A DNA stretch of 64,000 nucleotides from assembly GCA_037201625.1 (NCBI GenBank), contig JBBCGR010000001.1, forward strand, positions 682,001-746,000. Reading direction: 5' to 3'. The notes under the pieces were generated by a model, which saw nothing but the letters and a program-made list of their open reading frames with translations, did not search any database and was not told where the DNA came from. The position numbers and the translations under genes were made by a program. The stretch's first letter is position 1; each line of letters starts with the position of its first letter. Of this stretch, positions 9,064 to 17,727 are shown piece after piece. Origin of the DNA: JAMXLO01 sp037201625. Lineage in GTDB: Bacteria; Pseudomonadota; Alphaproteobacteria; Acetobacterales; Acetobacteraceae.

Positions 9064-9792
9064 TCAGCCGGGAGGTGCGACGGACAGGCGGCCGACCACG
9101 CCGTGCTTCTCGATCAGCTTCGCCACCAGGCCGGACGCCTTCGCCTCCTCCACGAAGTCGCGCAGGAACGATGCGGCCGCGGCATTGGTGCGCGCGGTCC
9201 CGACCGCCTGCTGCACCGCGCTGAACTGGCCCGGCAGGATGCGCGCGCCGGGCAGCTTCTCCACGTCGCCCAGCAGCGCAGGACGCAGCCCCGCCAGAAC
9301 CTCCAGCTTGTCGTTGACGAAAGCCGCGGTGGCGGTGGCCAGGCTCTCGGAGCGCACCAGCGTCGCGTGCTTGATGTTGCGCTCGAGCCAGAGATCATAG
9401 GCACTCCGCGCGGTCACCGCGATGCGGATGCCGGGCTTGTCGACCTCGGCGATCGACTGGATCGGCGAGCCGGCGGGGACCAGATACGTGGCCTCGATCT
9501 CCACATAGGCCGGCGTGAAGGCGATCTTCTCGGCGCGCGCGGGCTCGGCACCGATCAGGCCGATATCCCACGCATCGCTGCCCACCGCATCGGCCAACTC
9601 GCCGGGCTTGGGGAACGGCACGTACTTCACCGGCACACCGAGACGCTCGGCGATCGCGCGCGCCATGTCGGGGGAGACGCCGTCCGGATCGCCCGACGGC
9701 GAGCGGCCGGTGACCAGCAGGAAGTTGCTCATGTTGATAGCGGCCCGCAGGACACCATGCGGGGCAAGTTCGGCAACGACGGATTGGGACAT
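9064..9792 (-). CDS. Family-3-type substrate-binding protein lacking an obvious signal peptide
   Basis: 242 residues with the fold signature of amino-acid-type periplasmic binding proteins: VLRAAINMSNFLLV at the start, then GVSPDMARAIAERLGVPVKYVPF, WDIGLIGAEPARAEKIAFTPAY (cited here in parts) and a late TARTNAAAASFLRDFVEEA. The reading starts almost directly with the first beta strand, and no hydrophobic export segment is encoded between the good start (GGAAG upstream) and the domain. Longer starts add only basic residues. It may bind a ligand in the cytoplasm or be exported in another way. First gene of a two-gene unit with the jelly-roll protein. Confidence 0.7.
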   Translation of the reverse strand: MSQSVVAELAPHGVLRAAINMSNFLLVTGRSPSGDPDGVSPDMARAIAERLGVPVKYVPFPKPGELADAVGSDAWDIGLIGAEPARAEKIAFTPAYVEIEATYLVPAGSPIQSIAEVDKPGIRIAVTARSAYDLWLERNIKHATLVRSESLATATAAFVNDKLEVLAGLRPALLGDVEKLPGARILPGQFSAVQQAVGTARTNAAAASFLRDFVEEAKASGLVAKLIEKHGVVGRLSVAPPG

Positions 9793-9933
9793 GAGCTGCT
9801 TCCGGGACTGTGGTTTCCGGCCATTGTACCGGCCACGACGGAGAAGCCGCAAGCCGCGCTCCCCTCGCATCCGGCATCCCAGCGATGCGCGCGACCTTGC
9901 CACCTGCGAACCGATCGGCAAGTGTGCCGCGCG

Positions 9934-10855
9934 ATGCGCGCCGCCCTCCCCGTTCCTGCCATCCTGCTGCGGCCGAACGTGCAGGGCATGGCGTGGATGG
10001 CAGTGTCGGGCCTGATCTTCGGCGTGCTCAATGTCCTGCTGCGCGTCATCACGCTGCAGCTTCCGCCGGTCGAGGTGCAGTTCCTGCGCTACGTCAGCGG
10101 CGCGCTGGTGATGCTGCCGTTCATCCTGCGCGCCGGCCTCTACGCGTATCGCCCGAACGGGCTGATCGGCCAGCTATGGCGCGGCGCACACCTCCGGCAT
10201 GCTGCTGTGGTTCATGGCGCTGCCTCACCTGCCGCTCGCCGAGACCACGGCGATCGGCTTCACCGGCCCGATCTTCGTCATGATCGGCGCGGTGCTGTGC
10301 TTCGGCGAACGCATGATCTGGGCACGCTGGATCTCCGCGCTCATTGGTTTCGCCGGCGTGCTGATCGTGGTGTGGCCGAAACTGTCGGGCACCACGGGCT
10401 ACTACAGCCTGGTGATGCTGGCTTCGGCGCCGCTGTTCGCGGTCTCGCAACTCATCACCAAGGCGCTCACGCGGCGCGACCGCACCGAGGTCATCGTCGT
10501 GTGGCAGTGCCTGACGATCTCGCTGTTCTCGTTCCCGCTCGCGCTGCTGCACTGGGTATGGCCGTCACCCGTGCAATGCGTCTGGTTCCTCGCCGCCGGC
10601 ATCCTCGGCAGTTGCGCGCATTACTGCTCGACCCAGGCGTTCCGCGTGACCGACGTGTCGGCGACGCAGACCGTGCGCTTCCTCGAACTGATCTGGGCCG
10701 CGCTGATGGGCTTCGCCGTGTTCGGCGACATGCCGACAAGCTCCACGCTGCTCGGCGGGCTGGTGATCTTCGCAGCCACCACCTGGATCACCCGGCGCGA
10801 GGCGCGGCGCGGCCGGGCTGTCGCCGCACCCGCCCTCCGCCGCGCGGACGGCTGA
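9934..10855 (+). pseudogene. EamA/DMT-family transporter, disrupted by a frameshift near 10190
   Basis: Two reading frames together encode one ten-helix drug/metabolite transporter. Residues from MRAALPVPAILLRP to GLIGQLWRGA read in one frame. TSGMLLWFMALPHLPLAETT onward, to the end at 10855, reads in the next frame, starting about 10190. The join CGGCGCACACCTCCGGC looks like loss of about five bases compared with a typical L-H-T-S-G codon run; downstream of the shift the first frame becomes arginine-rich nonsense. Both halves otherwise look intact, so the mutation is recent or a sequencing/assembly error. Divergent from the binding-protein gene. Confidence 0.8.
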
Positions 10856-10916
10856 GCCGCGCACAACGCGCAGGCCCCACTGCGCGCAGGCCCCACTGCG
10901 CGCAGATCGCGCCGCG

Positions 10917-11276
10917 TCACTCCAGCGGCAGCCCCTGCGCGTGCCAGCCGGCGGTGCCGCCGCGCAGCACGACCGCGTCGGTGCGCCCGGCCGCAAGCAG
11001 CGCCTCCGCCGCGCGGGCGGACCGGCGGTCGGTCTGGCAGACCAGCACGATCGTCTCCGGCCGCACGACAAGATCCTTGATGCGGGCAGCAAGTTCGCCC
11101 AGCGGCAGGTTGATCGCGCCGGGCAGATGGCCGGGCGGTGCGGTGAACTCCTCAGGCTGGCGCACGTCCACCAGCAGCAGGCCGCCACGCCCCAGGCGGC
11201 GTTGCAGGTCCGCGATCTCGATCCATCCGGGCTTCGCGGCGCGGCGGCCGAACAGGCGGGACAGGAAGGCGAACAT
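10917..11276 (-). CDS. Rhodanese-like domain protein
   Basis: 119 residues, a single rhodanese domain. The conserved DVRQPEEF (~37-44) and HLPGAINLPLGEL (~50-62) are present, and the active-site loop is CQTDRRSAR with catalytic Cys80. Single-domain rhodaneses carry persulfide sulfur. A basic N-terminus (MFAFLSRLFGRRAAK) might attach to the membrane. It lies 14 bp behind the methyltransferase and appears to be the last gene of the operon that starts with the tartrate dehydrogenase-like gene. Confidence 0.85.
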   Translation of the reverse strand: MFAFLSRLFGRRAAKPGWIEIADLQRRLGRGGLLLVDVRQPEEFTAPPGHLPGAINLPLGELAARIKDLVVRPETIVLVCQTDRRSARAAEALLAAGRTDAVVLRGGTAGWHAQGLPLE

Positions 11277-11290
11277 GCGCCGGCCCTCTC

Positions 11291-12040
11291 CTACTGGGTG
11301 TCTCCGTGCGCGACGACGATCATTTCGCGACTGTCCGGTGTGAGCGGCGCACGGTCCCAGTCACCATACCACGCAGCCGGCACGAGTCCCGCGGCGGCGA
11401 GCAGGCGTTCGAGATGCGCGCGGCCGATGAACCGCAGCCGGCTATGGCCCGTCGCCTGCGTACCCTCGTCAAGGAAACGATACCAATGCGTCAGGCGAAC
11501 AATACCGGTCGTTGCATCGGCCTCGGTGTCATAGGATTCCTCGACCCGGCCGTACTGCTCCGTCGTGACCACCCGGCCGTTCGCACGCGTCCAGCCGCGC
11601 CAGGCCTCGTGCGCCGGATTGCGCGTCTCGAACGCGAACCGCCCGCCCTCTGCCAGGTGATGCGCCGCCGTGCGCAGCAATGCCAGCGCGTCCTCATCGG
11701 TCAGCAGCGCCTGGAAGGCGTGGCCGGTCATGATGATCAGGTCGAACCGCGCCGCCGAGCGGAACACGCGGCCGTCCGCCTCGATCCAGGTGACGGCGTC
11801 AGCGCCCTCCCGCGCCCGCGCGACCTTCAGCATGCCCGGCGCGGGATCGAGGCCGGTGACGCTGCAGCCATCCGCCGCGATGCGGCACGCCAGCATGCCG
11901 GTGCCGCATCCGAGGTCCAGCACGCGGCCGCCGCGTTCGCGTGCAAGCCCCAGGTAGAACTCGTCCGACGGCGTCCACGGATTGAAAAAGTCGTAGAGCG
12001 AGGCAAAGAAGTCGTCGGCGAACACCTCGTCGACCGCCAC
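11291..12040 (-). CDS. Class I SAM-dependent methyltransferase
   Basis: 249 residues. Motif I is VLDLGCGTGMLACRIA (~35-50), followed by VTGLDPAPGMLKVAR (motif II region) and an FDLIIMTGHAFQALL motif. Late beta strands such as REMIVVAHG close the domain. The substrate is unknown; the small-molecule (UbiE-like) type is likely. I place the start at the GTG at 12040 (VAVDEVFADDFF), which follows AGGGG and lies four bases after the stop of the upstream dehydrogenase. Translation coupling with that gene is likely. Confidence 0.8.
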   Translation of the reverse strand: MAVDEVFADDFFASLYDFFNPWTPSDEFYLGLARERGGRVLDLGCGTGMLACRIAADGCSVTGLDPAPGMLKVARAREGADAVTWIEADGRVFRSAARFDLIIMTGHAFQALLTDEDALALLRTAAHHLAEGGRFAFETRNPAHEAWRGWTRANGRVVTTEQYGRVEESYDTEADATTGIVRLTHWYRFLDEGTQATGHSRLRFIGRAHLERLLAAAGLVPAAWYGDWDRAPLTPDSREMIVVAHGDTQ

Positions 12041-12044
12041 GGTG

Positions 12045-13115
12045 CTACCCCTGCGCCACGATCTGGGCGAGCGCCGTGCCGACATCCCCGGTGCCCGCCT
12101 GGCCGCCCATGTCGCGCGTCTTCGGTCCGCTCTCGTGCAGCAGCGTCTCGATCGCGGCGACGATGGCACGGCCGGCGGCCACTTCGCCGAGATGCTCCAG
12201 CATCAGCGCCGCCGACCAGATCTGGCCGATCGGATTGCAGATGAACTTGCCGGCGATGTCGGGCGCCGAGCCGTGCACCGGCTCGAACATCGAGGGATAC
12301 TTGCCCTCGGGATTGATGTTGGCCGACGGCGCGATGCCGATCGAGCCCGCCACCGCCGGTCCCAGGTCGCTCAGGATGTCGCCGAACAGGTTGGAGCCGA
12401 CGACCACGTCGAACCAGTCCGGATGCTGCACGAAATGCGCGCACAGGATGTCGATGTGGTACTGGTCGGTGCGGATGTCGGGATAGCTCTGCCCCATCAG
12501 CGCGAAACGCTCGTCCCAGTACGGCATGGTGTAGGTGATGCCGTTCGACTTGGTGGCCGATGTCAGGTGCTTCTTCGGCCGCGTGCGCGCCAGTTCGAAC
12601 GCGTATTTCAGGATGCGGTCGACGCCGTGGCGGCTGAACACGCTCTGCTGGGAGACGAACTCGCGGTCGGTATCGACGAACATCCGCCCGCCGACCGAGG
12701 AGTATTCGCCCTCGGTATTCTCCCGCACGACGTAGAAGTCGATGTCGGCCTCGGTGCGGCCGGCGAGCGGCGTGCGCACGCCCGGCATCAGCTTGCAGGG
12801 GCGCAGGTTCACATACTGGTCGAAGCCGCGGCGGATCGGGATCAGCAGGCCCCAGAGCGAGACATGGTCCGGCACGCCGGGCCAGCCGACCGCGCCCAGC
12901 AGGATGGAATCCGACTGCGCCAACTGCTCCAGCCCATCGGCCGGCATCATCGCGCCGGTCTTGTTGTAGGTCTCGCACGACCAGTCATAGTGGGCGAACT
13001 CCAGGTCGAAGTTGAAGCGGCGCGCGGCGGCGTCGAGCACCTTCAGCGCCTCCGGCACCGTTTCCTTGCCGATCCCGTCGCCGGGCACCACCGCAATCCG
13101 ATGGGTTCGCGCCAT
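12045..13115 (-). CDS. Tartrate dehydrogenase / isopropylmalate dehydrogenase-like enzyme
   Basis: 356 residues, the usual size of TtuC-type tartrate dehydrogenase/decarboxylases in the isocitrate-isopropylmalate dehydrogenase superfamily. Visible are IAVVPGDGIGKETVPEAL at the N-terminus, the substrate-arginine region DFYVVRENTEGEYS, and the metal/NAD signature NLFGDILSDLGPAVAGS followed by FEPVHGSAPDIAGK. The LWGLLIPIRRGFDQYVNLRP segment is typical of the tartrate branch rather than LeuB. It likely oxidises tartrate or D-malate with NAD. First gene of a three-gene operon with a methyltransferase and a rhodanese. Confidence 0.85.
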   Translation of the reverse strand: MARTHRIAVVPGDGIGKETVPEALKVLDAAARRFNFDLEFAHYDWSCETYNKTGAMMPADGLEQLAQSDSILLGAVGWPGVPDHVSLWGLLIPIRRGFDQYVNLRPCKLMPGVRTPLAGRTEADIDFYVVRENTEGEYSSVGGRMFVDTDREFVSQQSVFSRHGVDRILKYAFELARTRPKKHLTSATKSNGITYTMPYWDERFALMGQSYPDIRTDQYHIDILCAHFVQHPDWFDVVVGSNLFGDILSDLGPAVAGSIGIAPSANINPEGKYPSMFEPVHGSAPDIAGKFICNPIGQIWSAALMLEHLGEVAAGRAIVAAIETLLHESGPKTRDMGGQAGTGDVGTALAQIVAQG

Positions 13116-13286
13116 GCACGTTGCTCCCTGTCCTTCGGCGCGCAAGTGAACCCGCCGCGCCGTAGCCGTCAACCACCGCCCGCCGCACCTGTGAGGCGGT
13201 TCACAGAATTCCGTATCGCACCCGTTGTATTACCTTCTCGTATCGATCAGCCGAACCGTGGAGCACAGCAGCGGAGGATCCCGATC

Positions 13287-14339
13287 ATGGCGAACGACGG
13301 ACTGCCAGGGAACCTGGACGGCACGACGCCGGGCCAGTCGAACGCCGACCCCGGATACTGCGATGGGCCGAAGCAGGAGACCGCCGGCGCGCCCCCGACC
13401 GTCACCTGCTTCCTGCAGGTCGGCAAGTTCGACGAACGCGGCAATCGGGTGAAATACATCTACGGCTGCGACCTGGACTACGTCGTCTACTACAGCCGGC
13501 TCGAGCATCCGTCGGCCACCGAACCCACCGAAACGGCACCCCCCTCCCCTTCGCCTGCGCCGGTCCGCTGGCTGACCGGGCTGCGCGCGCTGCTGGACGG
13601 GCGACGTGACCACGACCTGCCCTACGAGAGCGAGGGCGTGCAGGCGCAGCTTTCGCCGGACCCTGCGAAGCGCACCAAGCAGCGCGCGCTGCTGCTGCCG
13701 CTCGGCACCGAGCGGGCCAAGCTGCAGGCGCTGCTGAGCGGCTGGGCGCGGCGGCAGAGCTATGATTCCTCGATCGCCACGGCGATGCAGCTTGCGCTCG
13801 ACGGCGACGGCGTTGCCGAGGCGAAGGAGACTGCGCTGCAGACCTTGCGCGATGCGAAGACGGCGATCCTGAACGAGCGCGACCTCGCCGGGCGGGCGCA
13901 GTATGTGAAGTTCACGGTGGTGCTGGGCGTGATCGGCATGTTCCTGCTGGTGTGGGCGCAGCACAACCTGTTCAAGGATACCGGCTATTTCTGGCTCGGC
14001 GCGCAGGCCGGGCTGATCGGCGCGGTCCTCTCGATCGCCATCGGCATCCGCCGCCGCATCGTGGCGCTGGACATCGGCATGGCGGGCAACCTGTCGGACA
14101 GCGCGCTGCGGCTGCTGATCGGCGCGGTGTCGGGCGGCGCGCTGGTCCTGCTGTTCTCGACCGGCCTCCTGCCGTCGATGAACACCGGCCAGGGGACGCT
14201 CAACGTCATCCACTCGATCCCCTTCGCGCTGCTGCTGGGCATCCTTGCGGGATTTGTCGAGCAGCTTGTGCCGAGCCTGCTGGAGGCGCAGGGCCAGGCG
14301 ATCCAGCAGGGCCCGCCGACGCCGGGACGCCAGCCCTGA
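13287..14339 (+). CDS. Hypothetical membrane protein with four C-terminal helices
   Basis: 350 residues with GGAGGA 9 nt before the ATG. The N-terminal ~200 residues are soluble and charged, with a small cysteine-containing region (CFLQVGKFDE, YIYGCDLDYVVYYS) and a helical region before the membrane part. From about residue 210 come four predicted membrane helices: FTVVLGVIGMFLLVWA, AGLIGAVLSIAIGI, LIGAVSGGALVLLFSTG and IPFALLLGILAGFVEQLVPS. No known domain is recognised. The C-terminal helices resemble those of other uncharacterised bacterial membrane proteins. It ends directly at a large palindromic element. Confidence 0.65.
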   Translation: MANDGLPGNLDGTTPGQSNADPGYCDGPKQETAGAPPTVTCFLQVGKFDERGNRVKYIYGCDLDYVVYYSRLEHPSATEPTETAPPSPSPAPVRWLTGLRALLDGRRDHDLPYESEGVQAQLSPDPAKRTKQRALLLPLGTERAKLQALLSGWARRQSYDSSIATAMQLALDGDGVAEAKETALQTLRDAKTAILNERDLAGRAQYVKFTVVLGVIGMFLLVWAQHNLFKDTGYFWLGAQAGLIGAVLSIAIGIRRRIVALDIGMAGNLSDSALRLLIGAVSGGALVLLFSTGLLPSMNTGQGTLNVIHSIPFALLLGILAGFVEQLVPSLLEAQGQAIQQGPPTPGRQP

Positions 14340-14639
14340 TCGGGGTTTCACCCCGAACCCCGACCAGGTGGCTTCGCCCCCTGGACCCCCAGCAAAGGCG
14401 CAGCCTTTGCAATCCCAATTTGGGCCCTGGGGGAGGGAGGCCCGTTACTCGGACTCATCCTGGTCCGAGTAACGGGCCTCCCTCCCCCAGGGCCAGGTCC
14501 GGGGTTCCAAGGGCTCCGCCCTTGGCGGAGTCCAGAGGCGGAGCCTCTGGTCGGGGTCCGGGGTGAAACCCCGAGCACTCCCGATTGCCCACGCCAGGCA
14601 CTTCCACCATGATCCGCCGGTATTTTGGGCGAGGACCCG
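14340..14639. terminator. Nested palindrome, perfect 31-bp arms, probable terminator and repeat element
   Basis: The core is a perfect inverted repeat: left arm 14423-14453 (ends CGTTACTCGGA), 10-nt loop, right arm 14464-14494. Around it are shorter hairpins, including GGGCTCCGCCC-type stems near 14508-14525 and GAGGCGGAGCCTC at about 14533-14546. An outer pair ties GGGGTTTCACCCCG (14341) to CGGGGTGAAACCCCG (near 14573). The whole 235-bp block folds back on itself. It follows the membrane-protein gene directly and precedes pyrE, so termination is likely; its size and nested design also suggest a mobile REP-type unit. Confidence 0.75.
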
Positions 14640-15383
14640 ATGATGGCCAAGGCCGCCACGGCAGGACATGACAGCGACTGGGACCGGGATGCCGCGCTGA
14701 CCACCGCGCGCATCCTGCTGGAGATCGAGGCGATCAATTTCCGCCCGGAAGAACCCTATACCTTCACCTCCGGCTGGAAGTCGCCGGTCTACATCGACTG
14801 CCGGCGGATCATCTTCTTCCCGCGCGCCCGGACCAAGATCTGCGACCTGGGCGTCGAGAAGATCAATCGCCACATCGGCTACGAGACCATCGAGGCGGTG
14901 GCCGGCGGCGAGACCGCGGGCATTCCGTTCGCCGCCTGGATCGCCGACCGCATGTCCGCGCCGATGGCCTATGTCCGCAAGCAGGCCAAGGGCTTCGGCC
15001 GCAACTCGCTGATCGAGGGCGACGTGCCCGAGGGCAAGCGCACCCTGCTGGTCGAGGACCTCACCACGGACGGCCAGTCCAAGATCCGCTTCGCCCAGGC
15101 GCTGCGCGACGCGGGCGCCATCGTGAACCACACCTTCGTCGTGTTCTTCTACGGCGTCTTCCCCGGCGCCTTCGAGACGCTGGCGCGGATGGACATCCAA
15201 CTGCACCACCTGTGCACCTGGTGGGACGTGCTGGAGGCCTGCAAGGACCGCCCATATTTCTCGGAGAGCGCGCTGGCCGAGGTGCGGCGGTTCCTCGAGA
15301 ACCCGGTGGCCTGGTCGGCCGCGCATGGCGGCATCGCCTCGGCCGAAGAGGCCATGGCACGCAAGGCGGCGGCCGAGCGCTGA
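14640..15383 (+). CDS. pyrE: Orotate phosphoribosyltransferase
   Basis: 247 residues. It converts orotate and PRPP to OMP in de novo pyrimidine synthesis. Diagnostic features are FTSGWKSPVYIDCRRII near the N-terminus, AYVRKQAKGFGR (substrate-binding lysines, ~119-130) and the PRPP signature TLLVEDLTTDGQSK (~141-154). The length is slightly above the ~215 aa norm because of an extra C-terminal helix region. Two adjacent ATG codons exist (14640, 14643); GAGGA at 14631 fits either. It is monocistronic here, between a palindrome and a secreted-protein gene. Confidence 0.93.
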   Translation: MMAKAATAGHDSDWDRDAALTTARILLEIEAINFRPEEPYTFTSGWKSPVYIDCRRIIFFPRARTKICDLGVEKINRHIGYETIEAVAGGETAGIPFAAWIADRMSAPMAYVRKQAKGFGRNSLIEGDVPEGKRTLLVEDLTTDGQSKIRFAQALRDAGAIVNHTFVVFFYGVFPGAFETLARMDIQLHHLCTWWDVLEACKDRPYFSESALAEVRRFLENPVAWSAAHGGIASAEEAMARKAAAER

Positions 15384-15447
15384 CCGCCAGCGGGCGCATG
15401 GCGTCGCCATAGGCGGCAGGCCGCCGCCTCACGGGAGGAAACCTCAC

Positions 15448-17727
15448 ATGCGCACAGCATGGGCCCTGGTCCTGGCCGCGATGCTGCTCTGCCGCGCGCC
15501 GGCGCTCGCGCAGCAGGCGGCGAACTGGCCGCACACCGTCACCGGACCGAACGGCGCGACCGTCGTGGTCTACCAGCCGCAGGCGATCTCCTGGTCCGAC
15601 CGCACGACGCTGACCGCGCGGATGGCGCTCGCCATCACGCCGGCCGGCGCCAAAACCCCCGTGCTGGGCACGATCGAACTGTCCTTCGCCACCACGCTCG
15701 ACGGCAACACCCAGCTTGTGACGCTCAGCGAGCCGAAGCTCGTCACGTCGCACTTCCCCACGCTCGACACCGGCCAGGCGCGGCAGTTCGAGGACCGCAT
15801 CACCGCCGTGCTGCCGACGCTGCAACTCAAGCGGGTGCCGCTCGACGCCATCGTGCTGAGCCTGAAGGAGCCGGCGCCGGCGGCCAAGGCGGTCGCGGTG
15901 AACAACGATCCGCCGGTGATCTTCCACGCCGATCGGCCGGCGAGCCTGGTGGTGTTCGACGGCGACCCGGTGCTCGCGCCCGCCGGCAACAGCGGGCTGA
16001 AATTCGCCGTCAACACCAACTGGGACATCTTCGTCGATCCCGCCGGCACCTGGTACCTGCTCAACAACGGCCTCTGGCTCGCCGCCCCCGCCTCGACCGG
16101 CCCGTTCAAGCCGGTGGGCAAGCTGCCGCCCGGCTTCAGCAGATTGCCGGCCGATGCCAATTTCGCCGATGCCCGCAAGGCGTTGCCGCCCAAGGCCGCG
16201 AACCCCGCCACCATCCCGATGATCTTCACCAGCACGCGGCCGGCCGAGATCATCGTCACCGAGGGCGCCATCCAGTTCGCCCCGATCGCCGGCACCAGCC
16301 TGCAATACGTCAAGAACACGCCGAGCGACCTGTTCTTCGACACCTCGCGCGGCCGCTTCTACTACCTGATCTCGGGCCGCTGGTTCTCGGCCGCGGGCCT
16401 CGACGGGCCCTGGACCTTTGCGTCCGCCGACCTGCCGCCCGACTTCGCGCTGATCCCGCCGGACGGCCCACGCGGACAGGTGCTGGCATCGGTGCCCGGC
16501 ACGTCACAGGCGCAGCTTGCCGTGCTGAAGGCGCAGCTTCCACAGCAGGCGTCGCTGAAGCGCGCCGATGCGAGGCTCACGGTCACCTATGCCGGGATGC
16601 CGGAATTCCGGCCGATCCCGGGAACCGAGCTGACCTACGCGGTGAACACCGCCTTCCAGGTGATCGGCGCGGGCGGCCGCTTCTATGCCTGCTACCAGGG
16701 CGCCTGGTTCGTCGCCGCGACGCCGGCCGGCCCCTGGGCGCTGGCCGACAGCGTGCCATCGGCAATCTATACGATCCCGCCCAGCAGCCCGGTCTACAAC
16801 GTGACCTATGTGACCGTGTACGGCGCGACGCCGGAGGCGGTCACCTACGGCTACACGTCGGGCTACGCGCTCGGGTTCGTCACCGCCGGCCTCGTGGTGT
16901 ACGGCACCGGCTACTACTACCCGCCCTATGTCGCGGCGGGCGCGGTGCCGATCTACTACCCGCACCCTTACTCCTATGCCGGCAGCGTCTGGTACAACCC
17001 GGCGACGGGCGGCTGGGCGCGCGGCGGCACGGTGTACGGCCCCTATGGCGGAGCGGCGAGCGCGGGCCGCGCGTACAATCCGTCGACCGGCGCCTGGGCC
17101 CGCGGCGGGGCGGTCTACGGACCGTACGGCGGGGCCGGCGCCTGGTCGGGCTACAATCCCTCGACCGGCACCTATGCGCATGGCAGCGCCGCCTGGGGAC
17201 CCAACGGCGGCACCGCCAATGCCAGCTTCTCCAATGCCCGCTACGGCGTCTCCGGCAGCACGACGCAGAACGCCAACGCCTATTCGCGCTGGGGCTCCAG
17301 CACGATCAGCGGCCCCAACCAGACGGTGAACACCGCCAGCGCCAGCAACGCGCGCGGATCGGCCGGCGCGGTCAGTTCCAGCACCGGCGCGGCGGCCGCG
17401 GGCGTGCACACCAGGAGCGGCAACAACGCCGCCGTGGCCCGCAGTTCCAGCGGCAACGTCTATGCCGGCACCGATGGCAACGTGTACCGCCACACCGACA
17501 ATGGCTGGTCGAAGTGGAACGAGGGTGGCTGGCAGACGATGCAGAAGCCTGCCGAGACGCGCACCCAGTCGGGCGCGGGCGGCGGCGCGGCCTCACGGCA
17601 GACGTTGGGCGGCGGCAGCTACCAGCAACTCGAGCAGGACCGCTTCGCCCGGAGCGAGGGCGCGCGGCAGTTCGGCGGCGAGGGCCGCTCATTCGGCGGC
17701 GGCGGCGGCGGACGCTTCCGGCGCTGA
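15448..17727 (+). CDS. Large secreted/surface protein with repeated YNPxTGxWARGG units
   Basis: 759 residues, no assigned function. A clear signal peptide (about 1-22, ending APALAQQ) is followed by three similar segments of roughly 100-130 residues (around 150-245, 250-350 and 355-450). Each has a phrase like IPGTxLxYxxNT, a YxLLNNGLW/YYLISGRWF aromatic patch and GPWxxA. Then comes a Tyr/Pro-rich stretch (about 475-510), three GxVYGPYGGA-type repeats with YNPSTGAWARGG (~510-590), and a long Ser/Ala/Asn/Gly-rich tail ending in glycine and arginine. The makeup suggests an exported, possibly surface-adhering protein. GGGAGGAAA precedes the start. Confidence 0.7.
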   Translation: MRTAWALVLAAMLLCRAPALAQQAANWPHTVTGPNGATVVVYQPQAISWSDRTTLTARMALAITPAGAKTPVLGTIELSFATTLDGNTQLVTLSEPKLVTSHFPTLDTGQARQFEDRITAVLPTLQLKRVPLDAIVLSLKEPAPAAKAVAVNNDPPVIFHADRPASLVVFDGDPVLAPAGNSGLKFAVNTNWDIFVDPAGTWYLLNNGLWLAAPASTGPFKPVGKLPPGFSRLPADANFADARKALPPKAANPATIPMIFTSTRPAEIIVTEGAIQFAPIAGTSLQYVKNTPSDLFFDTSRGRFYYLISGRWFSAAGLDGPWTFASADLPPDFALIPPDGPRGQVLASVPGTSQAQLAVLKAQLPQQASLKRADARLTVTYAGMPEFRPIPGTELTYAVNTAFQVIGAGGRFYACYQGAWFVAATPAGPWALADSVPSAIYTIPPSSPVYNVTYVTVYGATPEAVTYGYTSGYALGFVTAGLVVYGTGYYYPPYVAAGAVPIYYPHPYSYAGSVWYNPATGGWARGGTVYGPYGGAASAGRAYNPSTGAWARGGAVYGPYGGAGAWSGYNPSTGTYAHGSAAWGPNGGTANASFSNARYGVSGSTTQNANAYSRWGSSTISGPNQTVNTASASNARGSAGAVSSSTGAAAAGVHTRSGNNAAVARSSSGNVYAGTDGNVYRHTDNGWSKWNEGGWQTMQKPAETRTQSGAGGGAASRQTLGGGSYQQLEQDRFARSEGARQFGGEGRSFGGGGGGRFRR

